From Candidatus Enterococcus willemsii (lineage in GTDB: Bacteria > Bacillota > Bacilli > Lactobacillales > Enterococcaceae): a stretch of 64,000 nucleotides of DNA. Positions 42,472-53,279 of this stretch are shown piece by piece; positions within the stretch are counted from its first letter, which is position 1, and the number at the start of each line of letters is the position of its first letter. Location: the NCBI RefSeq assembly GCF_009933335.1, contig NZ_MAEL01000042.1, forward strand, positions 62,001 through 126,000, in the 5' to 3' direction. A program made the position numbers and the translations under genes. Below the pieces are notes generated by a model, which saw nothing but the letters and a program-made list of their open reading frames with translations, searched no databases and had not been told where the DNA came from.

Positions 42472-43638
42472 ATGAAAATAAAATTAACGCAACAAGCGAT
42501 AAAAAAAATAAAGAAAAACTATCCATTAATTCAAAAAGAAGACTTAAAGACCGAAACAATGACCAACGAATGGGTAACATTTACAGATTCTATAGGACAA
42601 TTTGTTGCCAAAGGATATCTTGGAAAGCAAAACAAAGGGATTGGTTGGATACTAACCCGAGAAGATTGTGCGCTTGATCATCGTTTTTTTGTGAAACGTT
42701 TTGCCTTAGCGAAAACAAAACGACAAGCTTATTATGAAGACGAATTAACGACTGCTTTTCGTGTTGTCAATGGTGAAGGCGATGAACTTGGTGGACTAAT
42801 CATCGATGTTTATGAAAATTTTGCTGTTTTTTCTTGGTACAATGACACACTATACCATAAACGTGAGTATTTAATTTCAGCATTTAAAGAAGTTTTTCCA
42901 GAAATCAGCGGAGCTTATGAAAAAATCCGTTTTGATTCAACCTTACCAGAAAGCCAATTTATTTATGGAGAGAAGGCACCGGAACCTTTAATTGTGAAAG
43001 AAAATGGGATTTCTTATGCTACTTACATGAATGAAGGGTTAATGACGGGAATTTTTCTCGATCAGCGAGAAGTTCGTGGCTTGTTGGCAGAAGGTTTTGC
43101 TTCTGGTCAAACTATCTTGAATATGTTCAGTTATACCGGAGCTTTTTCCGTTGCTGCAGCAATGGGGGGCGCTACTCAAACCACCAGTGTTGATTTAGCG
43201 AAGCGAAGTTTACCAAAAACCAAAGAGCAATTTGCTGTCAATGGATTGGATGAACAAGCACAAAAAATTCACGTGATGGATACCTTTGACTATTTCAAAT
43301 ATGCAAAGAAAAAAGGGCTGTCATTTGATGTTATTATTTTAGATCCACCAAGCTTTGCTAGAAACAAGAAAAAAGTATTCAGTGTCGCAAAAAATTATGG
43401 TGAGTTAATCGAAGATAGTGTAGATATTCTGACTCATCAAGGCGTGATTATTGCGTCAACCAATGCAGCTAATTTGGCACCGCACCGTTTTCAACAGATG
43501 ATTGAAACAGCCTTAACGCAAAAAGGTGTCAAATTTGAACAAATCGCCCAATATCGCTTGCCAGCTGATTTTGCTGTTTGTAAAGGATTTCCAGAAGGCG
43601 ATTATTTAAAAGTATTTTTCTATCGAATTGCAAAATAA
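42472..43638 (+). CDS. RlmI-like 23S rRNA cytosine-C5 methyltransferase
   Basis: Class I rRNA large-subunit methyltransferase related to RlmI (m5C1962 in E. coli). PUA domain at the N-terminus (about 1-75), EEHB-like middle, and a Rossmann methylase with ILNMFSYTGAFSVAAAMGG (motif I, about 222-240), DVIILDPPSFARNKKK (motif IV) and YLKVFFYR at the end. Length 388 is typical. Start after AGGTGTAAGAG. It is followed closely by aroD and a YbaK gene in the same direction. Confidence 0.9.
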   Translation: MKIKLTQQAIKKIKKNYPLIQKEDLKTETMTNEWVTFTDSIGQFVAKGYLGKQNKGIGWILTREDCALDHRFFVKRFALAKTKRQAYYEDELTTAFRVVNGEGDELGGLIIDVYENFAVFSWYNDTLYHKREYLISAFKEVFPEISGAYEKIRFDSTLPESQFIYGEKAPEPLIVKENGISYATYMNEGLMTGIFLDQREVRGLLAEGFASGQTILNMFSYTGAFSVAAAMGGATQTTSVDLAKRSLPKTKEQFAVNGLDEQAQKIHVMDTFDYFKYAKKKGLSFDVIILDPPSFARNKKKVFSVAKNYGELIEDSVDILTHQGVIIASTNAANLAPHRFQQMIETALTQKGVKFEQIAQYRLPADFAVCKGFPEGDYLKVFFYRIAK

Positions 43639-43654
43639 TCAGGGGGTGTTGTTC

Positions 43655-44410
43655 TTGTTACAAGTAAAAGAATTAATGATTGGAAAAGGGCGTCCGAAGA
43701 TTTGTGTCCCTATTATGGGCGATACGCAAGAAAAATTGCTTGCACAGGCCTTAAAAGCAAGTCAATCCGTTGCAGATATTGTTGAATGGCGTGTGGATTA
43801 TTTTGAAACCGTCTCTTCATTGGAAACTGTCTTAGCAACTCTAACTGAATTACGTGAGGCATTAGCAAATAAAGTCTTACTGGTTACGTTTCGAACGAAA
43901 GAGGAAGGCGGCGAACAGGAAATTTCGTTGGCTGATTACCGACAATTGTGTTTAGAAGTTGCCAAAACCGGAGCTGTCGATTTACTAGATGTAGAATTGG
44001 CTCGTGTGGAGTTTTTAGGTCGCGGGTTTGTTCAAGAATTAAAAGCGACACCAGTCAAGCTTGTAATGAGTAGTCATGATTTTAAAAAGACGCCAGTGGA
44101 TGGAGATTTAGTGTTTCGGATTAATGTGATGAAACAATTAGGGGCGGATATTGGTAAAATTGCAACGATGCCCCAACAATTACAAGATGTTTTGCGTGTG
44201 ATGGGCTTACCAACAAAAGTGCGCGGCTTTAACCAACTGCCGGTTGCTGTGATGGCAATGGGGGACTTAGGGAAAGTCACCCGTATAAGCGGTGAATTGA
44301 TTGGTTCGGTATTTACCTTTGCATCACTAGAAGAAGCCTCTGCACCAGGGCAAATTCCAGTGGAGCAATTAGCCCCAATTTTAGATGTACTACATGTACC
44401 CGAGAAATAG
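43655..44410 (+). CDS. aroD: 3-Dehydroquinate dehydratase, type I
   Basis: Shikimate-pathway enzyme that dehydrates 3-dehydroquinate by a Schiff-base mechanism. IGKGRPKICVPIMG near the start, EWRVDYFE, LLVTFRT with the substrate Arg, SSHDFKKTP with the catalytic His, and FRINVMKQLGADIGKIATMP with the Schiff-base Lys are all visible. The frame opens earlier (43628), but AGGGGGTG and the TTG at 43655 give the normal N-terminus; about 251 residues. Separate from other aro genes, downstream of the RNA methylase gene. Confidence 0.92.
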   Translation: MLQVKELMIGKGRPKICVPIMGDTQEKLLAQALKASQSVADIVEWRVDYFETVSSLETVLATLTELREALANKVLLVTFRTKEEGGEQEISLADYRQLCLEVAKTGAVDLLDVELARVEFLGRGFVQELKATPVKLVMSSHDFKKTPVDGDLVFRINVMKQLGADIGKIATMPQQLQDVLRVMGLPTKVRGFNQLPVAVMAMGDLGKVTRISGELIGSVFTFASLEEASAPGQIPVEQLAPILDVLHVPEK

Positions 44411-44423
44411 GAAGTGACTTATT

Positions 44424-44900
44424 TTGGCAAAGAAAAAAAGTAAAACCAATGCCATTCGTCTAGTTGAACAACAAAAGATTGTATATACGGAGCATGAATA
44501 CGAGTGGAGTGAAGACCATCTAGGTGCCGATAAAGCGGCGAAACAGTTAGGTACAGATAATATATATAAAACGCTGGTTGCAGTGGGGAATAAAACGGGC
44601 TTGCTCGTAGCGGTTATTCCAGCGAATTGCGAATTAGATTTGAAAAAAATTGCTAAAGTCAGTGGAAATAAAAAAGTAGAAATGCTTCATGTCAAAGAGT
44701 TAGAAGCAACGACTGGTTATATTCGTGGCGGATGCTCCCCGATTGGAATGAAGAAACTTTTTCCAACCTATATTGCTGATGCAGCCAAGCAATTAGACAC
44801 CATAACCATTTCAGCAGGCCGACGTGGGTTGCAAATGGAATTAAATCCTGACGATTTAGCGAAAGTTGTGCATGGCGAGTTTGTGGATATTACTGAATAG
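44424..44900 (+). CDS. YbaK/EbsC-family aminoacyl-tRNA deacylase
   Basis: Trans-editing protein that hydrolyses Cys-tRNA(Pro) (YbaK type). The 158 residues show the substrate lysine in DNIYKTLVAVG (about 46-56) and the GGCSPIGMKKLFPTYI motif. The TTG start follows AGGAAGTG. Third gene of the methylase-aroD-ybaK run, 13 bases after aroD; a terminator follows. Confidence 0.9.
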   Translation: MAKKKSKTNAIRLVEQQKIVYTEHEYEWSEDHLGADKAAKQLGTDNIYKTLVAVGNKTGLLVAVIPANCELDLKKIAKVSGNKKVEMLHVKELEATTGYIRGGCSPIGMKKLFPTYIADAAKQLDTITISAGRRGLQMELNPDDLAKVVHGEFVDITE

Positions 44901-44905
44901 ATAGA

Positions 44906-44938
44906 AAAACGACAACCTCACTTGGGTTGTCGTTTTAT
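44906..44938. terminator. Bidirectional terminator, ybaK / flavoprotein gene
   Basis: AAAACGACAACC pairs with GGTTGTCGTTTT, loop of 7 bases, A and T tracts on the flanks. Confidence 0.9.
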
Positions 44939-44943
44939 TTTGA

Positions 44944-46206
44944 TTAATAGTGGAAATAAGAAGCAATTTCAGCAGCATGAGACCCTGCTGAACGTCCTGT
45001 ACAAAAAGCGGCAGTAATATTAAAACCACCTGTGTAGCCATTAATATCAATCAATTCACCGCCAAAGAATAAGCCAGGCATTAGTTTGCTTTCCATTGTT
45101 TTAGGATTAATTTCTTTTAAGTGAACACCACCACCTGTTACGAAAGACTTTTCGAGCGGGAAGGTTTTCACGATAGCAATACGAAAGTCTTTCCATAAAT
45201 GGACTAGTTGTTCAAGTTGTTCATCGGTTAATTGGTTCATAGGCAATTCAGCAAGCTGTAAACGTTCCAAGTAAAAGTGTAATAAGCGCTCAGGTAAAAA
45301 AGCTGTTAAGGCATTTTTTGCCGCTTTTTTATTATCTTTACGCAATTCCACTAATTGGTTTAATAAGTCAGTTGCTTCTATGTCTGGGAAACAGTCTAGT
45401 GACACATCGACACTTGCTTGTTCTTCCAATAATTGGTTAACAAAAGAAGAACAACGCAAGGCTGCAGGACCAGAAACGCCAAAATGGGTAAATAGCAAGT
45501 CCATTTTATGCACGGTAATGGCTTTGTCTTTCGCATCTAACACTGACAACTGAACATCTCGTAAGGATAATCCTTGCAGTGTTTTGTCTTGAATAAATGG
45601 CTCTTCTGAAATTAAAGCTGATTCAGTTGGGTATAAAGGAGTAATTGTATGACCTACTTTTCGTGCTAATTTATACCCGTCACCAGTTGCGCCAGTAGAA
45701 GGGTAGGTCCGTCCACCAGTTGTTAAGATAACGCAAGGGGCATAAAAACTTTCGTATTCTGTTTCAACACCACGAATTTCAGCTTCGTGTAAAAGTTTTT
45801 TCACTACTGTGTTGGTAGCGATAGTGACATTTAATTCTTTGATACGATTAACTAGAGCATCAACGATGGTTTTTGATTTATTTGTAACTGGGAACATGCG
45901 ACCGTGATCTTCTTCTTTTAGTGCAACACCTTGTGATTCAAAAAAAGCCATCACGTCCTGATTATTGAATTGTGCAAAAGTACTGTACAAAAATTTTCCG
46001 TTTCCTGGAATATGGCGAATCAAATCATCCACATCACGATTATTTGTGACATTACAGCGTCCACCACCAGTCATTAATAATTTCTTTCCAAAACGTCTAT
46101 TTTTTTCAATTAATAAGACCTTGGCACCGCCTTCTGCTGCTGCGATTGTTGCCATCAAGCCACTTGTTCCACCACCGACAACAATGACATCATAGTTTGT
46201 TTCCAT
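44944..46206 (-). CDS. FAD-dependent oxidoreductase (HI0933/YhiN family)
   Basis: Flavoprotein of the HI0933/YhiN/BaiN-like family, function unsettled. The FAD-binding GGGTSGLMATIAAAEGG and EKNRRFGKKLLMTGGGRCNVTN motif lie at the N-terminus; LTTGGRTYPSTGATGDGYKLARKVGH in the middle and the end FFGGELIDINGYTGGFNITAAFCTGRSAG are diagnostic. The ATG at 46206 follows AGGTGAAAGCT. About 420 residues, normal. Single gene. Confidence 0.9.
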   Translation of the reverse strand: METNYDVIVVGGGTSGLMATIAAAEGGAKVLLIEKNRRFGKKLLMTGGGRCNVTNNRDVDDLIRHIPGNGKFLYSTFAQFNNQDVMAFFESQGVALKEEDHGRMFPVTNKSKTIVDALVNRIKELNVTIATNTVVKKLLHEAEIRGVETEYESFYAPCVILTTGGRTYPSTGATGDGYKLARKVGHTITPLYPTESALISEEPFIQDKTLQGLSLRDVQLSVLDAKDKAITVHKMDLLFTHFGVSGPAALRCSSFVNQLLEEQASVDVSLDCFPDIEATDLLNQLVELRKDNKKAAKNALTAFLPERLLHFYLERLQLAELPMNQLTDEQLEQLVHLWKDFRIAIVKTFPLEKSFVTGGGVHLKEINPKTMESKLMPGLFFGGELIDINGYTGGFNITAAFCTGRSAGSHAAEIASYFHY

Positions 46207-46249
46207 AGCTTTCACCTCAATGTAAATAGTTTGAAAATTTCAAAAATAA

Positions 46250-47665
<1,416 letters not shown>

Positions 47666-47700
47666 TTAGAATTTACTTGAAAAAATAGTGTAAAAAAAGT

Positions 47701-47737
47701 AAAGTAGTAGTTGTAATGCAACTACTACTTTTTTTTA
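47701..47737 (+). terminator. Terminator of gdhA
   Basis: AAGTAGTAGTTG/CAACTACTACTT with an 8-T run; the pgi ribosome site AGGAGG begins right after the Ts. Confidence 0.9.
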
Positions 47738-47750
47738 GGAGGATTCAAGA

Positions 47751-49097
47751 ATGGGTCATATTAATTTTGATTATTCAAAACTAGCGCCATTCGTACGTGA
47801 GCACGAACTTGAGTATATGCAAACACAAGTTTCTGCAGCTAACAAAGCGTTACGTGAAGGAACTGGTCCGGGAAATGATTTTACAGGGTGGATTGATCTG
47901 CCAAAAGATTACGATAAAGAAGAGTTTGCACGTATTAAAAAAGCAGCTGAAAAAATCCAATCTGATTCAGATGTTTTAGTTGTTATTGGAATTGGTGGTT
48001 CTTATTTAGGTGCTCGTGCAGCGATTGAATTCTTACAACATTCTTTCTTCAACGTACTACCAAAAGAAGAACGCAAAGCACCACAAGTATTCTTTGCTGG
48101 TAACTCTATTTCATCTACTTATTTAGCAGATTTAATTGAAGTGATTGGTGATCGTGACTTCTCAGTTAACGTCATTTCTAAATCAGGAACAACAACTGAG
48201 CCTGCGATTGCTTTCCGTGTTTTTAAAGAACTATTAATTAAAAAATATGGTAAAGAAGAAGCAAACAAACGCATTTACGCAACAACTGACCGTGAAAAAG
48301 GTGCTGTTAAAGTTGAAGCAGATGCTGAAGGTTGGGAAACATTCGTTATTCCAGACGACGTTGGTGGACGTTTCACTGTATTAACACCAGTTGGTTTATT
48401 ACCAATTGCTGTTAGTGGTGCAGACATCGATGCTTTAATGCAAGGTGCAGAAGATGCACGTGTCGCTTATGAAAATGATGATTTACAAACAAATGAAGCG
48501 TACCAATACGCAGCACTACGTAACATCTTATACCGTAAAGGGAAAGCAATTGAAATCTTGGTGAATTACGAACCAGGTATGCAATACTTCTCTGAATGGT
48601 GGAAACAATTGTACGGCGAATCAGAAGGAAAAGACCAAAAAGGAATCTACCCTTCAAGCGCCAACTTCTCAACTGACTTACACTCTGTTGGACAAACCAT
48701 CCAAGATGGTACACGCAACGTCTTTGAAACAGTTGTTAAAGTAGAAAAACCTCGTAAAGTGATTGATATTCCAGTCCAAGATGCTGATTTAGATGGTTTA
48801 GGCTATTTAGAAGGCAAAGACATTGACTTTGTAAATACGAAAGCTTTTGAAGGAACCTTACTTGCCCACACTGATGGAGACGTACCAAACTTACTTGTAA
48901 AAATCCCAGCAATGGATGCTTACACATTAGGTCATTTGGTATACTTCTTTGAAATTGCAGTAGGTATTTCTGGTTACTTAAATGGTGTGAATCCATTTGA
49001 CCAACCAGGTGTAGAAGAATACAAACGCAACATGTTTGCATTGTTAGGCAAACCAGGTTTTGAAGACTTAGCCAAAGAATTAAACGAGCGTCTATAA
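47751..49097 (+). CDS. pgi: Glucose-6-phosphate isomerase
   Basis: Glycolytic interconversion of glucose-6-P and fructose-6-[34 protein letters not shown] (phosphate loop, about 142-155), [14 protein letters not shown] and [16 protein letters not shown] (catalytic Glu region), with HSVGQ for the catalytic His. 448 residues, the usual Gram-positive length. A perfect AGGAGG precedes the ATG. Heavily enriched in optimal codons, as expected of an abundant enzyme. Confidence 0.97.
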   Translation: MGHINFDYSKLAPFVREHELEYMQTQVSAANKALREGTGPGNDFTGWIDLPKDYDKEEFARIKKAAEKIQSDSDVLVVIGIGGSYLGARAAIEFLQHSFFNVLPKEERKAPQVFFAGNSISSTYLADLIEVIGDRDFSVNVISKSGTTTEPAIAFRVFKELLIKKYGKEEANKRIYATTDREKGAVKVEADAEGWETFVIPDDVGGRFTVLTPVGLLPIAVSGADIDALMQGAEDARVAYENDDLQTNEAYQYAALRNILYRKGKAIEILVNYEPGMQYFSEWWKQLYGESEGKDQKGIYPSSANFSTDLHSVGQTIQDGTRNVFETVVKVEKPRKVIDIPVQDADLDGLGYLEGKDIDFVNTKAFEGTLLAHTDGDVPNLLVKIPAMDAYTLGHLVYFFEIAVGISGYLNGVNPFDQPGVEEYKRNMFALLGKPGFEDLAKELNERL

Positions 49098-49101
49098 ATT
49101 G

Positions 49102-49140
49102 AAAAAGTGATTATCTTTGAAGAAAGATAATCACTTTTTT
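49102..49140 (+). terminator. Terminator of pgi
   Basis: AAAAAGTGATTATCTTT/AAAGATAATCACTTTTT hairpin followed by Ts; A tract lets it act on the facing gene as well. Confidence 0.9.
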
Positions 49141-49145
49141 ATCAT

Positions 49146-49703
49146 CTAATTTTTGATGTTTAAATGCATAAAGTGAACAAGTGCGTGTTGCTCATACTCT
49201 GCCTTGAAAATATCAGGCATTTGCATTTTTTCAAATTCTTGATAAGTAAATTGCCCTTGCGTAAGGTGATGAAACAATATAGCTAAAGCAGTTCCGTGTC
49301 CGCAAATGATACAATTTTTGACAGGTTGATTGAGAATATCATAATAGACAGGTAGGAGTCGATTTTTTACTTGATTGAATGATTCACCATTGGGTAAATG
49401 ATAGTCAAAATCTTGCCATTGTTTCTTAGCAAAACTAGGAAAGTCATCGACCCATTTTCCAACTGCACGCTCTCTTAGATCTGAGTGAGTCGCAATCTCT
49501 AAATTTAAAAAATCAGCTGTAGGCTGAATCGTTTGCAATGTACGTACATATGGGCTGGCGTAAATCTTCTCAATTGTTTTATCTTTGAAAAATGAAATGA
49601 GTGCTTCGGCATGCTTGCTTCCGTCTAGAGTGAGTGGTGCTTCTTGATTATTTTTGTTAGTGAAATCACGTATGGAATGTCGAACGAAATAAATAGTTTT
49701 CAT
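49146..49703 (-). CDS. Histidine phosphatase family protein (phosphoglycerate mutase-like)
   Basis: Branch-1 histidine phosphatase. The catalytic IYFVRHSIRDF (phospho-His within the first 12 residues), YASPYVRTLQTIQP and the second His in CIICGHGTALAIL are present; some family arginines differ. About 185 residues. The frame opens at 49733, but AGGGAGATTTTT precedes the ATG at 49703. Substrate unknown; not the glycolytic enzyme, which is longer. Confidence 0.85.
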   Translation of the reverse strand: MKTIYFVRHSIRDFTNKNNQEAPLTLDGSKHAEALISFFKDKTIEKIYASPYVRTLQTIQPTADFLNLEIATHSDLRERAVGKWVDDFPSFAKKQWQDFDYHLPNGESFNQVKNRLLPVYYDILNQPVKNCIICGHGTALAILFHHLTQGQFTYQEFEKMQMPDIFKAEYEQHALVHFMHLNIKN

Positions 49704-49749
49704 AAAAATCTCCCTATGTAAAAAAATAATCACCCTCTAATAATACAAC

Positions 49750-49786
49750 AAAACCGTCCTCCATTCGATAATGAAAGACGGTTTTA
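49750..49786 (-). terminator. Terminator of the 49-residue gene
   Basis: AAAACCGTC/GACGGTTTT arms with an inner CATT/AATG pairing, about 40 bases after the small gene; on the minus strand Ts follow. Confidence 0.8.
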
Positions 49787-49824
49787 CTTCTTATAATCAG
49801 ATGAATCCATGCCACTAATCCTTT

Positions 49825-49974
49825 CTAAGCTAAGTCGTTGAGTTTTTTGATTGCTTTTTCAATTGTCACGCCATATGCGGCACGTGTTTCATCATGTTTA
49901 TCAATTGCCATAAACATATTTTTTTGTGTATCAAAGACAATTCGATATTCTAAATTTGTTTTTGTAAATGTCAT
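49825..49974 (-). CDS. 49-residue conserved-looking small protein
   Basis: A short gene with a perfect AAAGGAGGAATTTAT before its ATG (49974). The product is mostly polar with no TM: a beta-strand-like start TNLEYRIVFDTQKNMFMAID, then KHDETRAAYGVTIEKAIKKL with helical character, ending NDLA. It looks like a small folded alpha/beta protein. I recognise no family. A terminator follows and a 24-residue peptide gene with the same style of ribosome site lies 105 bases upstream in the same direction. Confidence 0.72.
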   Translation of the reverse strand: MTFTKTNLEYRIVFDTQKNMFMAIDKHDETRAAYGVTIEKAIKKLNDLA

Positions 49975-50078
49975 ATAAATTCCTCCTTTGTTCTTTTTCA
50001 GCCGCTAGATATACTGTAGCACGATTAAAGATAATTTTCAAAAATAACAAACAATTCGTTAACTATTTCTTAAACTTT

Positions 50079-50153
50079 TTACTTTGATTCTTTTAGACCA
50101 ATTAATAGACCGATAGCTAGGGTAATAAAAACAACTGTTTGGATAGCAACCAT
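50079..50153 (-). CDS. 24-residue hydrophobic peptide (type I toxin-like)
   Basis: Very short gene: ATG at 50153, eight bases after AAAGGAGGA; stop TAA at 50079. The product is one TM helix (IQTVVFITLAIGLLIGL) with a charged KESK tail. Its size and layout recall putative holin-like type I toxins and other small membrane peptides, but there is no sequence match I can name. A perfect 11-bp inverted repeat lies 3 bases ahead of the ribosome site. No antisense RNA promoter is evident. Confidence 0.6.
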   Translation of the reverse strand: MVAIQTVVFITLAIGLLIGLKESK

Positions 50154-50170
50154 TACGCATTCCTCCTTTG

Positions 50171-50202
50171 CTTTCCATTATAGGCGTACCGATAATGGAA
50201 AG
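50171..50202 (-). promoter_or_regulatory. Perfect inverted repeat before the 24-residue gene
   Basis: CTTTCCATTAT (50171-50181) and ATAATGGAAAG (50192-50202) with a 10-base loop. On the minus strand it contains TATAAT, so it may be a promoter palindrome or an mRNA leader hairpin ending three bases from the AGGAGG. Confidence 0.65.
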
Positions 50203-50255
50203 CACGAACAGAGGAGAAAGGATTGTATAACGAAATTGTCATCTTAAACGTAAGA

Positions 50256-52052
50256 TTAGCCAATACCTATGACAAAATTAAACAGCTTGTCTGAATAAGT
50301 CATTTCATCTTGATGAGTGATTGCTGCATTTAAAATCCCCATTTGGTCTGTAATAATGCCATCTACGCCATAAAACATCATTCGATCCATAGTATCTTCA
50401 TCATTGGGTGTCCATACAAAAACTTGTTTGCCATCGCGATGGGCAGAATTAATAAAATTTCGATTCAGCGTGGAGTACTCCATGGTTAAAAAGTCAGCCT
50501 CAGTAATTGGCGGTCCTACGAGATTGAAGGGGAGAATATACCCTGCTGTTAGTTCAGGTGCTTGTTGTTTTATTTCTTCCACGACATCAAAAGATAGGCT
50601 TTGAAGAATATGTCCTTGCTTTTCTAAGCGTAGACGATATTTTTGTAGAAAAGCAGTAACTAAAGCTTGAATATCTTTTTGTTGTGTTTTGATTTCAATT
50701 AATAAGTTTTGGTTCAACTGATCCGCAACATCCAAATAGTCATCAAAAGTTGGCACAGGAGATGTTTGTCCATTTTCTGAAATGGTTAATTTCTTTACTT
50801 CAGCAAGAGTTGCTTGCTCGGGTTTTAAATTGACTCCAGTTAGAGATTTAAAATTGAAATCGTGATAAACAATAAATACATCGTCTTTTGTTTGCTGCAC
50901 ATCCATCTCTACATATTTAGGATGAAATTGTTGCGTAGTTTTTTCTAATGCGGCAATTGAATTTTGTACGCCATTTGCATTGCTAACGCCACGATGAGAA
51001 GCGGTAATTGGTATCTTTGATGAAGCGTCGGTTAAGTAATTACGGTTATACAAACTAACACCAACGCCAAAGAAAATAGCTGTTATCACAAGTAAACTTT
51101 GGATAAAACCAGTATACTTGGCAACTGATTTCTCGTCAGAAAACCATGTAGGTATCGGCGGTAAAAAGCCCTCATCATCCATAAAATCAACGATGACATA
51201 AAAAATAGCAATCGTTGAAAGAACAATTTGAATCAATAAGAAAAATTGTAAAAGTGTCATCGCAAAAACAGCGCTTGTTAGAGCGTAGTCACTTAAAAAG
51301 TGTTCGACAAGGGTCTGTGTACCAATTACAATTACAAAACTTAAGGAAGTTAAGGTTAATGCTGTCCCAGTAATAATGAATAGTTGCGCAATGATTGCAA
51401 AAAAACGTTTTTTCGTTAAATACCAGCTTTCTTTTACTGCGAGTCTAAAGGGACGGTCTCGTAGAATCATTTCAGGTAAAGCAAAAATGAAGCGAATACC
51501 CAGATAAATCATCAGTAGATAAAAGAGAATAAAGCTTGAGATGATAATTAATCGGTTTTCAAAAATAAAATCAAGGATAAATGCTGGGATTTTTACTTTT
51601 GACAGTAAATCAGACTGAAAAGAAAAGCTACCAATCGGTAAGACTAAAAAGAAATAAAAGAAGAAAAATAGTACCGTTTCAATTCGAATTTTGCGCATTT
51701 GCTGAATCGTCATCCGCAATAATTGTCTTAATCGAACGGGCTGTTCTTTTTTTATAAAGTAGACACTCAATAATAAAAAGGTAAATTCAAAAAAGACAGC
51801 TAGCACAATTCCAAGTAAAATGATAAACAAAAAGAAGCTTACCCAAGGATGATGTAGGACAATATCACCAAGATTATCAAAAGAAATATAGCGAATATTG
51901 CCTCGATGTAAAATAAATTTCGTCGCGTTACTTAAAATCGGAATGAGTAAAAATAACATGAAGCCATGCATTAATAACACATTTTTAAAATAATCTTTTG
52001 TACCCTTTAAAAAATCGCGTGCATTAATAAAGCTATGCCTCAAATAGTTCAT
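50256..52052 (-). CDS. Membrane glycerophosphodiester phosphodiesterase
   Basis: Large two-part protein (598 residues). The N-terminal half (about 20-345) is the GPDPase membrane domain with some eight TM segments; the C-terminal half is an extracellular or membrane-facing GDPD TIM barrel with ITASHRGVSNANGVQNSI (catalytic His), VEMDVQQTKDDVFIVYHD (metal and base residues), LLIEIK and FVWTPN. It splits glycerophosphodiesters such as lipid or teichoic-acid fragments to glycerol-3-P. Near TVP38; single gene. Confidence 0.9.
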   Translation of the reverse strand: MNYLRHSFINARDFLKGTKDYFKNVLLMHGFMLFLLIPILSNATKFILHRGNIRYISFDNLGDIVLHHPWVSFFLFIILLGIVLAVFFEFTFLLLSVYFIKKEQPVRLRQLLRMTIQQMRKIRIETVLFFFFYFFLVLPIGSFSFQSDLLSKVKIPAFILDFIFENRLIIISSFILFYLLMIYLGIRFIFALPEMILRDRPFRLAVKESWYLTKKRFFAIIAQLFIITGTALTLTSLSFVIVIGTQTLVEHFLSDYALTSAVFAMTLLQFFLLIQIVLSTIAIFYVIVDFMDDEGFLPPIPTWFSDEKSVAKYTGFIQSLLVITAIFFGVGVSLYNRNYLTDASSKIPITASHRGVSNANGVQNSIAALEKTTQQFHPKYVEMDVQQTKDDVFIVYHDFNFKSLTGVNLKPEQATLAEVKKLTISENGQTSPVPTFDDYLDVADQLNQNLLIEIKTQQKDIQALVTAFLQKYRLRLEKQGHILQSLSFDVVEEIKQQAPELTAGYILPFNLVGPPITEADFLTMEYSTLNRNFINSAHRDGKQVFVWTPNDEDTMDRMMFYGVDGIITDQMGILNAAITHQDEMTYSDKLFNFVIGIG

Positions 52053-52106
52053 ATAATCACCTACAGCTTTCTACATTCTTCCTCTATTTTACTACAAAAA
52101 AATAAG

Positions 52107-52138
52107 CTATCCAATGAATAGATAGCTTAACGAAGTTA
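52107..52138 (-). terminator. Terminator of the TVP38 gene
   Basis: AAGCTATC/GATAGCTT stem overlapping the end of the gene, followed on the minus strand by ATTTTTTTG. Confidence 0.78.
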
Positions 52139-52732
52139 TAATAAGTGTGATAGAAAATTACCACCATAAATCAAGGCCATACTGTATAAAAAGATTGAAG
52201 CGGGCTTTCCTAAAAGAATGATGGCGATGTATTTTTTAACTGAAATATTTGTCAATCCAGCCATCAGGCAAAGCGCATCATCAGGGCTAACTGGTAAGAA
52301 AATAGCCCATGCGAACCACTTATCAAAGCGCGCTTGATTCGTTAACCAGTGTTCATATTTGTTGTAAGTTTTTTCGTTGACTAATCGTAAAACGAGAGCT
52401 TTCCCATAATAGCGACTAAGAAAGAAGATGATAATTGAGCCAATACAAATCCCAATGTAATTATATAGAAAGCCTAGATAAGGACCAAATAGTAACACAC
52501 CGGCAGCTAATGAAATCCCTCCAGGAATGATAGGAATAACCACTTGAATAATTTGAATCAATATAAAAATCAGTGGTCCAACTAGTGGCGAATGTCCAAC
52601 AATTGTTTGCAAGGCGTTCATATCTTTGAAAACACCTAGTTGGAAAAAATATACAGCTAGTACAATTGTCATTGCCATTCCAGTGAATGAAACAAGATTT
52701 AAAAGTCGCTTCGTTGCCGCTACACTCATCAT
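52136..52732 (-). CDS. TVP38/TMEM64 (VTT-domain) membrane protein
   Basis: DedA-related VTT-domain protein, about 198 residues, with five or six TM segments. The conserved core GPYLGFLYNYIGICIGSIIIFFLSRYYGKALV and the second half FLPVSPDDALCLMAGLTNISVKKY are typical. DedA/TVP38 proteins move phospholipids or polyprenyl carriers across the membrane. The frame opens at 52789, but AAAGGACGTGACC points to the ATG at 52732. Single gene. Confidence 0.88.
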   Translation of the reverse strand: MMSVAATKRLLNLVSFTGMAMTIVLAVYFFQLGVFKDMNALQTIVGHSPLVGPLIFILIQIIQVVIPIIPGGISLAAGVLLFGPYLGFLYNYIGICIGSIIIFFLSRYYGKALVLRLVNEKTYNKYEHWLTNQARFDKWFAWAIFLPVSPDDALCLMAGLTNISVKKYIAIILLGKPASIFLYSMALIYGGNFLSHLL

Positions 52733-52811
52733 GGTCACGTCCTTTACCTTAGATAATTTGATTATAATAAGTTTATCGGTGAAAGTCATACAACTTTAGA
52801 CTGAATTTTAT

Positions 52812-53279
52812 TTATTTTAAGGTTTTCTTCAACTTTCGGTTTCTTTGTGCTTGTCGCCACTTCAACAAAATACGCTCAACTAAGCTAGTCATCATAAAAG
52901 CAGCTGCAATACTTCCAGCAGTGATAATAACCACAAGAATATTTTCAAACGCTGCAAAATTATTTCCTAAAACAAGTTCGCGGACAGCTTTATAAGCAGG
53001 ACCACCGGGAACCAATGGCACAAGTGCAGGAATGGTAAAAATAATCATCGGAATTTTTTTCTTGCGTGAAAAGAAGACACTCAGACAACCAATCACAAAA
53101 GTTGCTGCAAAATTAGTGATTCCCAAGCCATAGTTACTGGCTTGTAAAACTACATAAACAAGCCAACCCAAACAACCAGTGACACCACTTGCAAGTAAGG
53201 CACGGCGTGGAATATTTGTTAGAATGCCAAAAGCAACCGTACTAAAAAAACTTGCGACGACATGAATAGTAAACATCAT
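52812..53279 (-). CDS. ThrE-type exporter, C-terminal subunit (DUF3815)
   Basis: Second half of a split ThrE threonine/serine exporter. 155 residues with about four to five TM helices: GILTNIPRRALLASGVTGCLGWLVYVV, ALVPLVPGGPAYKAVRELVLG. It starts within the stop of the partner gene (4-base overlap). Substrate by family: L-threonine and L-serine, possibly other small molecules. Confidence 0.9.
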   Translation of the reverse strand: MMFTIHVVASFFSTVAFGILTNIPRRALLASGVTGCLGWLVYVVLQASNYGLGITNFAATFVIGCLSVFFSRKKKIPMIIFTIPALVPLVPGGPAYKAVRELVLGNNFAAFENILVVIITAGSIAAAFMMTSLVERILLKWRQAQRNRKLKKTLK

